Below are positions 1 through 8,458 of a DNA stretch of 36,581 bases, in pieces. The stretch comes from Acidocella aquatica (GTDB taxonomy: Bacteria; Pseudomonadota; Alphaproteobacteria; Acetobacterales; Acetobacteraceae), in assembly GCF_030160635.1 (NCBI RefSeq), contig NZ_BSOS01000086.1:1-36581 (forward strand), read 5' to 3'. Under the pieces are notes generated by a model. The model saw only the letters and a program-made list of their open reading frames with translations, made no database searches and was not told the DNA's origin. Every line of letters starts with the position of its first letter. Within the stretch, counting starts at the first letter, position 1. A program made the translations under genes and the position numbers.

Positions 1-15
1 GGGACAGAATGCAAC

Positions 16-103
16 GCCGCAGGCTTTGATCCTCGGATCCATCGGATTGGGGCCATATCAACAAATGACGCTATAAGAGCCACAGGCTTTGGTCGATCCT
101 CGG
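16..103 (+). repeat. Imperfect direct repeat in the IS remnant
   Basis: The segment at 16-36 (GCCGCAGGCTTTG followed by ATCCTCGG) recurs at 79-103 as GCCACAGGCTTTG, then GTCG, then ATCCTCGG. The two copies are about 63 bp apart and differ by one substitution and a four-base insertion. The second copy overlaps the readable start of the transposase remnant, so this may be a small duplication in a decayed IS end. Confidence 0.4.
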
Positions 104-929
104 TCTGATTTTGGTTTCCATGCTTTGTGGGCGGCGGGGCATGAAGGCTGCGTTTCATCTGGGACGTAGCCTGACGCGCGAGCAAAAGCGGCAATTGGGT
201 TTTATGCGTGGCCCTACCCGTGTCACGCGACGCTGACTGAAACGCTGCGCGTCCTCGATGCCCTGGCGGTTGCCGACATCCTGGGCGCGGTAGTGATGGC
301 GGATAACGGTGATGACCGCCACATTGCCATAGACGGCAAGACATTACGGGCAAGCAAGGATGTAGATGGCCGCGCCGAGCACGTGCTGTCAGCTTTTTGC
401 GGCGGCCTGCAGACGAACCTTTCGCATGAGGCGTCACGCGGCAAGGGGCTGGAAATTCCCGATGCGCTGAAACTACTGGCCAGGCTTGATTTGCGCGACC
501 GGATCATAACCGGTGATGCGATCTTCTGCCAGAAGTCGATTACGCAGGCCGTGGTTGACGGTGGCGGAGACTACCTTCTTCCTATCAAGAACAACCAGAA
601 GACATTACGAGAAAATATTGAAACGGCCTTCGCGGAGCCGGTTTTCCCCCCTCGTCACCAGCCTGACCATAGACGAAGCATCGCCCGAAGACCTTCTCAA
701 CCTCAACCGCAAGCATTGGGGCATCGAGATCATGCATCGAAACAAAGACGTCATGCTCGGCGAAGATGGCTACACCAACCGGCTCGACAACGCACCCCGA
801 AATGTCTTCTCGCTCACCGGCCTCGCCCTCAAAATTCTGCGATGCGTCTCTCCTTCACCCACAAGGGCAATCGAGCATTTCCAGGACAACCGAAGCCGAG
901 CCACACAAATGATCGCAGCGGTTGAATGA
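75..929 (+). pseudogene. ISAs1-family transposase, frameshifted and internally deleted
   Basis: The three DDE-type landmarks of ISAs1 transposases can be read: IAIDGKTLR, ITGDAIFCQ and HWGIE, in that order. They lie in different frames. Frame 3 carries the N-terminal part (MLCGRRGMK from 120, stop at 234-236). Frame 2 carries CHATLTETLR through NNQKTLRENIETAF (about 219-640). Frame 3 resumes with LTIDEASPEDLLNLNRKHWGIE to the stop at 927-929. Between the second Asp and the Glu the family normally has roughly 90 more residues, so an internal deletion sits near 640-650 together with the frame change. The element is therefore inactive. I could not define its terminal inverted repeats. It marks the left border of the catabolic island and suggests past mobile-element activity there. 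Confidence 0.85.
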
Positions 930-1066
930 ATCGCCCTGCGGTCTGATGAACCTCAAGGTAACGATCGCGCCGGAAGATTGACCGGACGCAGAATGAAAAC
1001 TGATAAGCCTGCAATTAACTTCATTTGTGAAGCTAGCAGATAGCGCGCGATTTTCCTGGAATTTTT

Positions 1067-1086
1067 TGTCTGTTAGATTATAGACA
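1067..1086. promoter_or_regulatory. Small inverted repeat upstream of the SDR gene
   Basis: TGTCT at 1067-1071 and AGACA at 1082-1086 form a perfect 5-bp inverted repeat with a 10-base AT-rich spacer. It lies about 85 bp before the SDR start. The 240 bp between the IS remnant and the SDR hold no convincing gene. The spacer includes a TATAGA-like hexamer (1079-1084), but no good -35 box pairs with it. This is a weak candidate operator or promoter. Confidence 0.2.
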
Positions 1087-1170
1087 TACTTGGAGTAAGT
1101 AAAGCGATTGCGGGTGGCCGTGGTAGAAAGTGATTGAAACCGCCTCATACTGCAACTGACAGGAGGGGTG

Positions 1171-1956
1171 ATGGTATATGATTTTCGATACGATACAAAG
1201 CGGGTTGTGATCAGCGGTTGCGCGTCCGGCATAGGGCGGGCCACTGCGGAACTATTGCTTCACTTCGGCGCCGAGGTACATGGGGTGGACCTCAGGGAGC
1301 CTGATTTGTGTTTGGCTTCCTTTACCGTCACCGATCTTGCGCTGCCGGACTCGATCAGCGCCGCGGTTGCGCAGATTGGCGGCCGGGTGGACGCGTTGTT
1401 CAACTGTGCCGGCGTGCCACCGACCCATGGCAAGCTCGACGTTCTCAAGGTAAATTTTTTGGGTACGCGTTACCTTACCAGTTGCGTGTTGGAGCATATG
1501 CATGAAGGTGCTGCCATTGTCAGCACGTCCTCGAATGGCGGAGCCGGGTGGCGCAACCATTTGGCAGAGCTGCGCGCCCTGCTTGCGGAAACGACATTCG
1601 CCGCCGGGATCGCCTGGCTGGAGCAAAATCTGGCGGGCATTGCCAATGCCTATAGTTTTTCCAAGGAGGCGCTGATTCTCTGGACCATGCACGAATCGGC
1701 CAGCCTAATAAAGCGCGGCATACGGATCAACTGCACCAGCCCTGGCGCTGTGCAAACCCCGATGCTCGATGAGATTGAGACCATCGTGGCACGGGACGTG
1801 ATTGACGCCGTAGCACAGCCGATCGACCGCAGGTCTGTTCCGCTCGAACAGGCCTGGCCGCTGGTGATGCTCAATAGCGATGCCGCTTCCTACATTAACG
1901 GGGCGGACCTTGCCGTTGACGGCGGCTTCGCGGCGGCGGCGCCATTCAGGCCTTAA
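1171..1956 (+). CDS. SDR dehydrogenase, 3-alpha-hydroxysteroid / coniferyl-alcohol dehydrogenase type
   Basis: This is a short-chain dehydrogenase of about 261 residues that should oxidise a secondary or primary alcohol with NAD(P). The cofactor glycine motif is SGCASGIG (residues 15-22), the active-site pair is Y161/K165 in YSFSK, and a Ser-rich strand precedes them (near 119-121). The SGCASGIG start, the insertion between the Ser and Tyr motifs and the late D-GG motif resemble Comamonas HsdA and the coniferyl-alcohol dehydrogenases. ATG at 1171 is preferred over GTG at 1168 because AGGAGG at 1161-1166 gives four bases of spacing. It stands alone on the plus strand, and its TAA shares four bases with the stop of the convergent crotonase. 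In the pathway it probably turns a hydroxylated ring into a ketone. The substrate is unknown. Confidence 0.85.
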   Translation: MVYDFRYDTKRVVISGCASGIGRATAELLLHFGAEVHGVDLREPDLCLASFTVTDLALPDSISAAVAQIGGRVDALFNCAGVPPTHGKLDVLKVNFLGTRYLTSCVLEHMHEGAAIVSTSSNGGAGWRNHLAELRALLAETTFAAGIAWLEQNLAGIANAYSFSKEALILWTMHESASLIKRGIRINCTSPGAVQTPMLDEIETIVARDVIDAVAQPIDRRSVPLEQAWPLVMLNSDAASYINGADLAVDGGFAAAAPFRP

Positions 1957-2810
1957 CCTGGCTTTTTAGGTATGTTGGCGAGGCTGGGGACGTTCGTAGG
2001 GTCCATGCCCCAGCCGAACACGCGGAAATTCTGCGAGTGGCAGAGGTGATGCAGCGAGAACGCTGCATCAATGGCGTTGGCCTGCCCCTGTATGTCGAGC
2101 GTCTTGTTGATCGCTTCCTTGGCCAGTTTGAGCGCGAAAGCGGGCTTGTCGGCGATCTTTTTGGCCATCTCGAGCGTGAAATCCTCGAGATTGGCACGTT
2201 CCACCACATGGTTGACCATACCGAGCCGCCATGCCTCGTCGGCGCTCCAGCTATCAGCCGTGAACAGAAACTCCTTGGCCTTGCGCGCGCCAAGCTCCCA
2301 GGGATGCGCCAGCCATTCCACGCCCGAGACGCCGAAATTCACCACGGGGTCGGAGAACAAAGCGTCCTTGGAGGCGATAATGATGTCGCACACAAAGGCG
2401 AAAATCAGCGCGCCCGCAATGCATTTGCCCTGCACGGCGCAAATGGTCGGTTTGGAAATGTTACGCCAGCGCCGCGCGGTTTCAAGGTAAGCGTCCTTCT
2501 CGGCAGCGTACCACCCATGTGTCCCCGGCTCCTGGAATCCGCTCCAGTGCCCCACTTTATGTTGCTCCGCCTGCACCCGTGCCTGGTATTCCTCCACCGT
2601 CTCAGCGATATCATGCCCGGCCGAGAAATGTTTACCGTCGGCAGCAAGAATAATGACCTTGACAGTGTCATCGTAGAGCGCACGGGTAAAGGCGTCGTTC
2701 ACCTCAAAGATCATTTGCGGATTGATCGCGTTGTACTTATCTGCGCGTGCAAGCACGATGCGTGCGACATGCGGGGTGGGGGTCTCGTAGCGGATCAATG
2801 GCGCGTTCAT
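1953..2810 (-). CDS. Crotonase-fold (enoyl-CoA hydratase/isomerase family) protein lacking both hydratase glutamates
   Basis: A 285-residue crotonase with the oxyanion-hole segment GKHFSAGHDI and the core CIAGALIFAFVCD. In a gapless motif comparison with rat enoyl-CoA hydratase, the Glu144 position is Ile and the Glu164 position (QPEI) is Val within DPVV. Simple hydration is therefore doubtful, and a crotonase that cleaves C-C bonds or isomerises is possible. A roughly 40-residue insertion follows the oxyanion motif (EEYQARVQAEQ onwards). The C-terminal part keeps AIDAAFSLHHLCHSQN, which is closely matched in the second crotonase of this window (26022-26915). It is the last gene of the minus-strand operon and its ATG overlaps the ligase stop by four bases. 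Family membership is sure; the reaction is not. Confidence 0.88.
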   Translation of the reverse strand: MNAPLIRYETPTPHVARIVLARADKYNAINPQMIFEVNDAFTRALYDDTVKVIILAADGKHFSAGHDIAETVEEYQARVQAEQHKVGHWSGFQEPGTHGWYAAEKDAYLETARRWRNISKPTICAVQGKCIAGALIFAFVCDIIIASKDALFSDPVVNFGVSGVEWLAHPWELGARKAKEFLFTADSWSADEAWRLGMVNHVVERANLEDFTLEMAKKIADKPAFALKLAKEAINKTLDIQGQANAIDAAFSLHHLCHSQNFRVFGWGMDPTNVPSLANIPKKPG

Positions 2811-4462
2811 GCAGTCATTCCTTCGGCTATTTCGCGCGCACGGATGCGCAGCGCGTCTTTTTTCACTTTGCCAGACGGCACGCGCGGGAGATCGTCTATC
2901 ACCACAACATGCTCCGGGTATTTCTGCCGGGCCAGCCCGGCGCCGTCCAGGAAGCGGCGGATCTCAGGGAGATCGATGCTTTGGCCGGGACGGAGGATGA
3001 TGAAGGCGCAGCCTTTTTCGCCGGTTGTTGCACTTGGCATAGCAACGATGGCAACCTCTGCTACAGCCGGGTGCAGATAGAGCAGGTCCTCGACTTCCTT
3101 AGGGCTGATATTCTCGCCTGAGCGGATAATGACGTCCTTTTTGCGGCCGGTAATGACGAGATAATTGTCATGCACGCGGCAGCCGAGATCACCCATGCGA
3201 AAAGATCCGTCCGGCTCGAAATTCCCCTCGTTATCGGCAGGGTGCAGGTAACCCACGAACAGGCCAGGCCCGCGCGCGAGGATTTCACCCTCCTCGCCAT
3301 CTGGTACCGGCTCGCCTGATACCGCATCAACGATACGTATTTCGGTGGGATACCGGATCACGCCGTCGGTATCGGCGCCGCGTTCGGCCTCGGCACCGCT
3401 GGTGATTCCAAGCGTCGCGCAGGTCATCTCGGTGGAACCGTAGGCACGGAAGAAGAGACATTTTGGGAAGGTGGCGCTGGCCTGATGGATCAGGCTCGGC
3501 GAAACGGTAGTGCCGCCACAGAAGAACAATCGCAGCGTCGAGAGCGCGCCGGGTTTCGTCCTGGCCGCGTCGAGGAATTGCTGTAGGAAGGGAGTGGCAC
3601 CGCCGCTCACGGTACAGCCGTTGTCCTCGATGCAGCGAATGCCGTCATCTGCTGCCCAGATATCGATGAGCACACTGCGTGAGCCGCGGACCCAGGGCAT
3701 GTCGAACGCCCAGAAAGCGCCGGTGATATGACTTACCGGCGAGGGCATAAACACAACATCGTCGGGTCCAATGCCCCAGGCCTCGCCCATCGTGCGGACG
3801 CGGTGGTCGAAAGCGTAATGCATGTGCATAACCCCCTTGGGCTTTCCAGTGGTGCCGGAGGTGTACATCACCATCATGACGGCACTCGGGTCCACCTGCG
3901 GCAACTCGACCTCAGTGGCCGGGGGACCAGCGAGCGTCTGCTCCCAGGTGAGGGCGCCTGCGCCGCGCACGACGATAACGTTTTCAAGCGCCGGTAGGCT
4001 GGGTTGTAAAGCGCCCAGCATGGCGGCGTGGTTGTGCTTGCGAAAAATCTCGGGCGAGAAGACCAGTTTGGCCGTGCAATCGGCGAGGATGTAGCCGAGT
4101 TCGGATTCACGATAGATCGGTGGAATCGGGTTGATAATCAGCCCGGTCATGCGCGCTGCCAATGCGAGCACGGCGCTCTCAATCCAGTTGGGTAGCTGAA
4201 AGGCCACGACATCGCCGGGCTTGAGGCCGCGGCGCAGAAAGAAGCCGGCTAAACGCAGCGCCTGGTTCCATGCCTCGCCACGGGTCAGATGCGTTGTACC
4301 CTCGATCAGCAGGATACGCGACGGGTTTTCGGCCACTGCGGCACGTGCGGCATCCACCAGCGTGGAATTACGCCAATGGCCTTCGGCCAGATAGCGCTTG
4401 GCAAGGTCCTCGGCCCAGCGGGTCTGCCATCCGCCGGGATCGGTTTTCATGGTCCAGCTCAT
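2807..4462 (-). CDS. AMP-forming acyl-CoA synthetase, cyclohexanecarboxylate-CoA ligase-like
   Basis: A 551-residue ANL-superfamily ligase that activates a carboxylic acid to its CoA thioester through an acyl-adenylate. Visible motifs are TSGTTGKPKG (residues 201-210, ATP phosphate binding), YGSTEM, the GDLG motif, and the C-terminal SGK with the likely catalytic Lys532. Length and the N-terminal style (GWQTRWAEDLAKRYLAEGHW) suggest the alicyclic/short-chain ligases such as AliA, but this is recognition by eye. A longer open frame reaches 4531, yet ATG at 4462 is chosen because AGGAG lies five bases upstream and the mini-ORF before it ends in an ATGA overlap with this start. It is followed, with a four-base overlap, by the crotonase gene. 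Confidence 0.88.
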   Translation of the reverse strand: MSWTMKTDPGGWQTRWAEDLAKRYLAEGHWRNSTLVDAARAAVAENPSRILLIEGTTHLTRGEAWNQALRLAGFFLRRGLKPGDVVAFQLPNWIESAVLALAARMTGLIINPIPPIYRESELGYILADCTAKLVFSPEIFRKHNHAAMLGALQPSLPALENVIVVRGAGALTWEQTLAGPPATEVELPQVDPSAVMMVMYTSGTTGKPKGVMHMHYAFDHRVRTMGEAWGIGPDDVVFMPSPVSHITGAFWAFDMPWVRGSRSVLIDIWAADDGIRCIEDNGCTVSGGATPFLQQFLDAARTKPGALSTLRLFFCGGTTVSPSLIHQASATFPKCLFFRAYGSTEMTCATLGITSGAEAERGADTDGVIRYPTEIRIVDAVSGEPVPDGEEGEILARGPGLFVGYLHPADNEGNFEPDGSFRMGDLGCRVHDNYLVITGRKKDVIIRSGENISPKEVEDLLYLHPAVAEVAIVAMPSATTGEKGCAFIILRPGQSIDLPEIRRFLDGAGLARQKYPEHVVVIDDLPRVPSGKVKKDALRIRAREIAEGMTA

Positions 4463-4596
4463 GTGTGCTCCTGGCCCGAGAGGACGCTTGGCGTTTCCAC
4501 GCCGTGCAACAGGCCGCCGGCGCCGTACCATTCGTTGAATTCCGCCTCCATGCCCGGCGTGGGATTGAAGGGTATGATTTGAAGAGCGTTCGACAT
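4459..4596 (-). CDS. 45-residue mini-ORF, half-domain similar to a dimeric alpha/beta-barrel (EthD-like) protein
   Basis: A short ORF between the Gfo/Idh gene and the CoA ligase. It starts four bases after the upstream TGA, with GAGGA about nine bases ahead. It ends TGA inside the ATG of the ligase (ATGA overlap). Its middle, NPTPGMEAEFNEWY followed by a Val-x-Thr-Pro turn, matches the strand-helix start of EthD/dimeric barrel proteins and the second repeat of the protein at 31241-32005 (IPGRHDEYQTWY). It stops before the second half of such a domain would begin. It may be a truncated remnant kept for translational coupling, or a genuine small protein. The function is unknown. Confidence 0.5.
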   Translation of the reverse strand: MSNALQIIPFNPTPGMEAEFNEWYGAGGLLHGVETPSVLSGQEHT

Positions 4597-4600
4597 ATAT

Positions 4601-5680
4601 TCAGTCCTCGAGAATCACGCGCCGACCGGTTTCGGCGGCGCGGTCTATCGCGTCAAGTACGCGGGTCAAACGGACAGCCGCATCGAAATTAGGTACAATG
4701 CGGGTTGCGTTGCGAATATCGGCGGCGCAGGCGCCCCAGAGTTCCGCGACATTAGCAGGGGCATCCACGAACAGCGGGACTATCGACTCTGGTTGCGGCG
4801 CTGCTGCTGGTATGGTGGCAACTGTGAGCTGGCCGCATTGATAGCCGCCCGGATGCGTTCCGGTGATGGTGAGCGTGTCCTTCGTGCCCCGCAGCACGAA
4901 GCACAACGGCGTATCGACAGTGCCGCCCACGACCTCCTGCGAGGAGACGCAGCCGCTAGAGTGACGGCCGATCACCAGCACATGGTCGGCACACAGCTGC
5001 TCGACGGTGTCATTGGTCCCGTAAATGTGCACCTCATCGCGCGTTGTGGTGGTGCGGGCGTCGATCTCGGCATAGCCGCCGATGACCGCCTCGATGGCGG
5101 CGATGGTGTGGCCATCCGGGATGGTGGAGAGCGTGGCACCGTTGCGTTTATCCTCAGGATAAACATAATTAGGCAGAGTCAGCGCCCCCCAGCCGCCACA
5201 ACCGGACACCACGCTCAGCTTAAGCGGCCGACCGATGGCGCCCTCACGGACCAGTTTCGCGGCATGGCGCACTGCCGGGGCGAGCGGACCTTGCGTACCG
5301 ATGGCTACGTGCACCGGGTTATCGCGGGCGGCCTCAGTCATTTCCTGCGCTTCGGCGAGATCGCGACCAAGCGGCCACTCGCAATAGACATGCTTGCCCG
5401 CGGCCAGGGCGGCCAGCACAATGGCCCGGTGTTCAAGCACCCGCACCGTGACGGCCACAATGCCGACATCCGGGTCGTTCACCAGTGCCGCTATATCCGT
5501 ATACGCTTTTGCCGCGCCGAACGCAGCGGCGGCGGCGTCAGCGCCTTGCTGCGTGCGGTTGAGCACCGCGCTGATCTCCAGCCCTGGCAGCGCGCGGATG
5601 GCAGGTAGATGTGCAAGTTGCGCCCAGCCGCGCTCTGCGTTGGCGCCTGCAACCCCGATCCGGAGCGCCACTGTGCTCAC
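4601..5680 (-). CDS. Gfo/Idh/MocA-fold oxidoreductase-like protein
   Basis: A 359-residue protein with an N-terminal Rossmann motif (IGVAGANAERGW, residues 8-19) and the two-domain layout of the Gfo/Idh/MocA family. These usually oxidise sugars or cyclitols with NAD(P). The family EKP motif reads CEWPLG (residues 100-105), so the usual catalytic lysine is Trp102, as in several non-catalytic or divergent members. GTG at 5680 is chosen as start. It overlaps the TGA of the upstream acyl-CoA dehydrogenase (GTGA) and has GAGGG a few bases before it; the longer frame to 5770 runs into that gene. It sits inside the CoA operon, so it may act on a cyclic alcohol or ketone intermediate or have a binding role. 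Confidence 0.8.
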   Translation of the reverse strand: MSTVALRIGVAGANAERGWAQLAHLPAIRALPGLEISAVLNRTQQGADAAAAAFGAAKAYTDIAALVNDPDVGIVAVTVRVLEHRAIVLAALAAGKHVYCEWPLGRDLAEAQEMTEAARDNPVHVAIGTQGPLAPAVRHAAKLVREGAIGRPLKLSVVSGCGGWGALTLPNYVYPEDKRNGATLSTIPDGHTIAAIEAVIGGYAEIDARTTTTRDEVHIYGTNDTVEQLCADHVLVIGRHSSGCVSSQEVVGGTVDTPLCFVLRGTKDTLTITGTHPGGYQCGQLTVATIPAAAPQPESIVPLFVDAPANVAELWGACAADIRNATRIVPNFDAAVRLTRVLDAIDRAAETGRRVILED

Positions 5681-6855
5681 CGCGCCCTCGGCAGCTTGAG
5701 CAGGTGGTCCGCGGTGATCTCGCGCTGGATCTCGCTGGTGCCTCCGGCGATGCTGAACACCCAGCTCCATAGATAATCATAGGTCCATGGGTGAGCCGTG
5801 CGGTCCCCGTCGAATTCCAGGAAGCTCCAGCCGAGGATTTCTCCCACGGTTTCGCTGAGTGCCTTGTGCGTCGCCGTTACGATCAGCTTCATCAGGGACC
5901 CGTTGGGCCCGGGTTCGCCGGTACGGTCGCTCTCGGTGATATGCGCCAGCGTCATCGAGCGGATAGCCAACGAATCGGCCTTCAGGCCCGCAAGCTTCTG
6001 CGCGATGCCGTCATCCTCGAGGGCGAACTTGCCGGAGTCCAGGCGCACTTTGCCCGCAAGGTCGATGGCGCGGCAGACACGCTCATATAGTTCAAGCTGG
6101 TCGCCGATGAAGCCGAGCCCGCGCTCGAATGACAGGGTGGAGAGGGCCGTGGACCAGCCGCCGTTGATCTCACCGACGACACTCGTTTTCGGGATGCGGA
6201 CATCGTCATAGAACACCGTGTTTACATGCTCGTCCTGCAGCATGGTGCGTATCGGTTTGATGTCCAGGCCGGGCAGCTCCATGTCGCAGATCAGCCAGGT
6301 GAGACCCTTATGTCGCTCGGAGGCGGGGTCCGTGCGGATCAGCAGTTCCTGATAATCCGCATATACCGCATCCGTGGTCCACATCTTGGCGCCGTTGACG
6401 ACGATGACACCATCCTCGACGCGGCCGCGGGTTTTAAGCGAGGCGAGGTCCGAGCCGGCATTTGGCTCCGAGAATCCCTGGCACCAGAGTGAGTCACCCG
6501 AGAGGATTCGTGGCAGATGAAAGGTTTTCTGCTCCGCTGTGCCGCGCGCCGCGATCGTCGGGCCCGCATGCATCAGCGCGATATAGGTGGTGTTGATATA
6601 GTGTGGCGCCTGGGCGCGGGCGAGTTCCTCGTACCAGATCACCTGTTGCAGGCCGGAGAGGCCGAGCCCGCCATACTCCTTTGGCCAGGCGACACCAGCC
6701 CAGCCATGCTCGAACATTTTGCGTTGCCAGGCACGATCGAAGGCAGCCGCCTCCGGGCCATGCGCCGGCCGTGCGTGCCTGGGGACATTGGTGGAAAGCC
6801 AGGCGCGGGCCTGTTCGCGGAATTCACGGTCGGTGTCGGAATATCGAAGGTCCAT
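5677..6855 (-). CDS. Acyl-CoA dehydrogenase, large (catalytic-type) subunit
   Basis: A 392-residue flavoprotein with N-terminal, middle and C-terminal ACAD domains. Visible family motifs are GFSEPNAGSDLA in the middle domain and the C-terminal IAGGTSEIQR. The glutamate found in YEGT of medium-chain enzymes is Gly here. A helix-G motif LSFERG carries a Glu where isovaleryl-CoA dehydrogenase has its base. It follows the small ACAD gene by five bases on the same strand, an arrangement like the actinobacterial FadE pairs that form alpha2beta2 heterotetramers on bulky cyclic CoA esters. It probably introduces the alpha,beta double bond for the crotonase. Pairing with the neighbour is inferred from gene order. 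Confidence 0.9.
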   Translation of the reverse strand: MDLRYSDTDREFREQARAWLSTNVPRHARPAHGPEAAAFDRAWQRKMFEHGWAGVAWPKEYGGLGLSGLQQVIWYEELARAQAPHYINTTYIALMHAGPTIAARGTAEQKTFHLPRILSGDSLWCQGFSEPNAGSDLASLKTRGRVEDGVIVVNGAKMWTTDAVYADYQELLIRTDPASERHKGLTWLICDMELPGLDIKPIRTMLQDEHVNTVFYDDVRIPKTSVVGEINGGWSTALSTLSFERGLGFIGDQLELYERVCRAIDLAGKVRLDSGKFALEDDGIAQKLAGLKADSLAIRSMTLAHITESDRTGEPGPNGSLMKLIVTATHKALSETVGEILGWSFLEFDGDRTAHPWTYDYLWSWVFSIAGGTSEIQREITADHLLKLPRAR

Positions 6856-6860
6856 ATCAG

Positions 6861-7835
6861 TCAGTCCTGCACCGTAGCATCGACAAGGCGGCTCAGCAGC
6901 GCCCGCTTGCCGCCAAACAGCTTGCCCAGCAGCATCGCCTGTTTAAGAAGCAGATGGGCATTATGCTCGTCGGTGACGCCAATGCCGCCGTGCAGCTGAA
7001 TGTTGGTGTCTGCGTTCATAAGCGCGGCCTGGTTGCATAGATGCTTGGCGGCATCGAGATGCAGCGCGACATCGCTGCGCTGCTCGGCCATCGCCGCGGC
7101 GGCGTACCAAAGCTGGCTGCGCGCCACTTCGGCGCGCAGCGCCATGTCTGCGCAAGGATGGCGGACCGCCTGATAGGCGCCGATTTTGCGTCCGAAGGTC
7201 TCGCGGACCTTGGCGTATTCGACGATCAGGTCGAGCGCTGCCTCGGCCAGCCCGAGTAACATCGCCGCGGTGCCGAGTTCACCCATCTGCCAGATATGTT
7301 CGCCGTTGGTGTAGGCTATTGCGGTGCCGGGCGGGCTGTCCAGCAGGCGCATTGAGCAGGCAGGCGCGAGGGCGGGGCGTTCCGTTGTTTGGCCGCCGGC
7401 GAGAGCGAAAAGCTGGGCGCCTTCACGCGTCACCTGCAGCGCGTAGGCCGCATCCGGCGCGCCCAGCAGGCGCAGGCCAGCACCGTCCGGCACCAGCAAA
7501 GCAACACCTTCACTGCCTGCAAGCAAAATGGCGCGGAGGTCCGTATCGGTGCAGGCGAGTACGGCCAGCGCTTGTGTGAGGACATCCACCGGGCCGGATT
7601 GCCGGCCGGCTTCGCGGAAAAACAACGCATGTTCAACGGGGCCCAACCCGCTGCCGCCATCGGCTTCAGGCAAGGTGAGCGCGAACCAGCCCATTTCGGC
7701 CAGCGTGCCGCGCAATACCGCGTTCATATCGGCGCAGCCTGGCTTATGCAGCCGGTCGATAGGCATGGCGCTCGCCAGGAAATCTGCGGCGGCGTTTGCG
7801 ACTTCTATCTCGTCGCGGTCAAGAGCGAGGAACAT
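6861..7835 (-). CDS. Acyl-CoA dehydrogenase, small partner subunit
   Basis: A 324-residue ACAD-like protein, shorter than the typical 380-400. The N-terminal helical domain is present (DEIEVANAAADFLAS), the middle beta domain is reduced, and the C-terminal domain carries VRETFGRKIGAYQAVRH and the QLHGGIGVTDEHNAHLLLK stretch that helps bind FAD. There is no GTSEIQR-type tail. This is the profile of the non-catalytic partner in heteromeric FadE/ChsE-type dehydrogenases. ATG at 7835 is preceded by a modest GGGAGAG. About 240 bases separate it from the SnoaL-like gene upstream, which could hold a promoter, though I see no clear boxes there. Confidence 0.85.
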   Translation of the reverse strand: MFLALDRDEIEVANAAADFLASAMPIDRLHKPGCADMNAVLRGTLAEMGWFALTLPEADGGSGLGPVEHALFFREAGRQSGPVDVLTQALAVLACTDTDLRAILLAGSEGVALLVPDGAGLRLLGAPDAAYALQVTREGAQLFALAGGQTTERPALAPACSMRLLDSPPGTAIAYTNGEHIWQMGELGTAAMLLGLAEAALDLIVEYAKVRETFGRKIGAYQAVRHPCADMALRAEVARSQLWYAAAAMAEQRSDVALHLDAAKHLCNQAALMNADTNIQLHGGIGVTDEHNAHLLLKQAMLLGKLFGGKRALLSRLVDATVQD

Positions 7836-8075
7836 TGTGGAAATCTTCTCTCCCAGAGTAATTGATTATGATGCAGCTTCAGACATGATCGACGTGAAAT
7901 TGCCGGACGGCACCGCAAAATATCTTACTGGATGCGTATAAGGTGTCGTCCTTGGCAAGGGGGAGGCAAACAGGTCGCCGGGGCGATCTTGTGAGATCAT
8001 GCCGCTTCGTCGAACATCGCACCACGGCCCAGCATGCTACGCGAAACATCCTGGTTCATCGGTGCGGTTCCGCGA

Positions 8076-8456
8076 TTAAAGTTTCAGGGGGGTGGGCTGA
8101 AAGGCGGTGAGCCGCCATGCCCCGTCCGTTTCCGTCCAGACGGTGAGCACGCGGTTGTCGAGCCACTTTGCGATGCCCTCGACCGTTACATTGGAGGTCA
8201 TCTGCCCGGTCAGCAGCGCCACGCCGCTGGCCAAAATGACCACCTGCTCATCGCGCCAATCGATGGTTAGATAGGTGATCCGCCCGGCCGCCATCTTCGC
8301 CAGATAGGCCGGCTTGTCGTCGACCTGCCCGGTGGCGTGGCTGAAGGAGAGGCGCGGATCGATCAGCGCCTCCAGGGCACCCGCATCATTGCTCAGCATC
8401 GCAGCGCAACGGCGTTTTTCCGCTGCAAGCACTGCTTGTCCCACATCATTGCTCAT
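8076..8456 (-). CDS. SnoaL-like / NTF2-fold small protein
   Basis: A 126-residue protein with the cone-shaped NTF2/SnoaL (DUF4440-like) pattern: an N-terminal helix (VGQAVLAAEKRRCAAMLSND), then the DPRLSFSHATG strand, then a repeated beta pattern ending in GAWRLTAFQPTP. Members act as isomerases, dehydratases, cyclases or hydrolases, or only bind ligands. Here it probably handles the product of the P450, whose stop codon lies two bases upstream. ATG at 8456 is taken as start rather than the longer frame at 8495, which would overlap the P450 coding end. The exact role cannot be told from the sequence. Confidence 0.75.
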   Translation of the reverse strand: MSNDVGQAVLAAEKRRCAAMLSNDAGALEALIDPRLSFSHATGQVDDKPAYLAKMAAGRITYLTIDWRDEQVVILASGVALLTGQMTSNVTVEGIAKWLDNRVLTVWTETDGAWRLTAFQPTPLKL

Positions 8457-8458
8457 GG

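Noticed and set aside
2037-3080. A 347-codon plus-strand frame opposite the crotonase and CoA ligase
   Set aside because: It contains no recognisable domain, and the minus-strand genes explain the region.
7997-8059. A 20-residue frame (NQDVSRSMLGRG core) on the minus strand between SnoaL-like and ACAD genes
   Set aside because: No ribosome site or recognisable homologue; too short to support, although the gap of 240 bases is otherwise unexplained.
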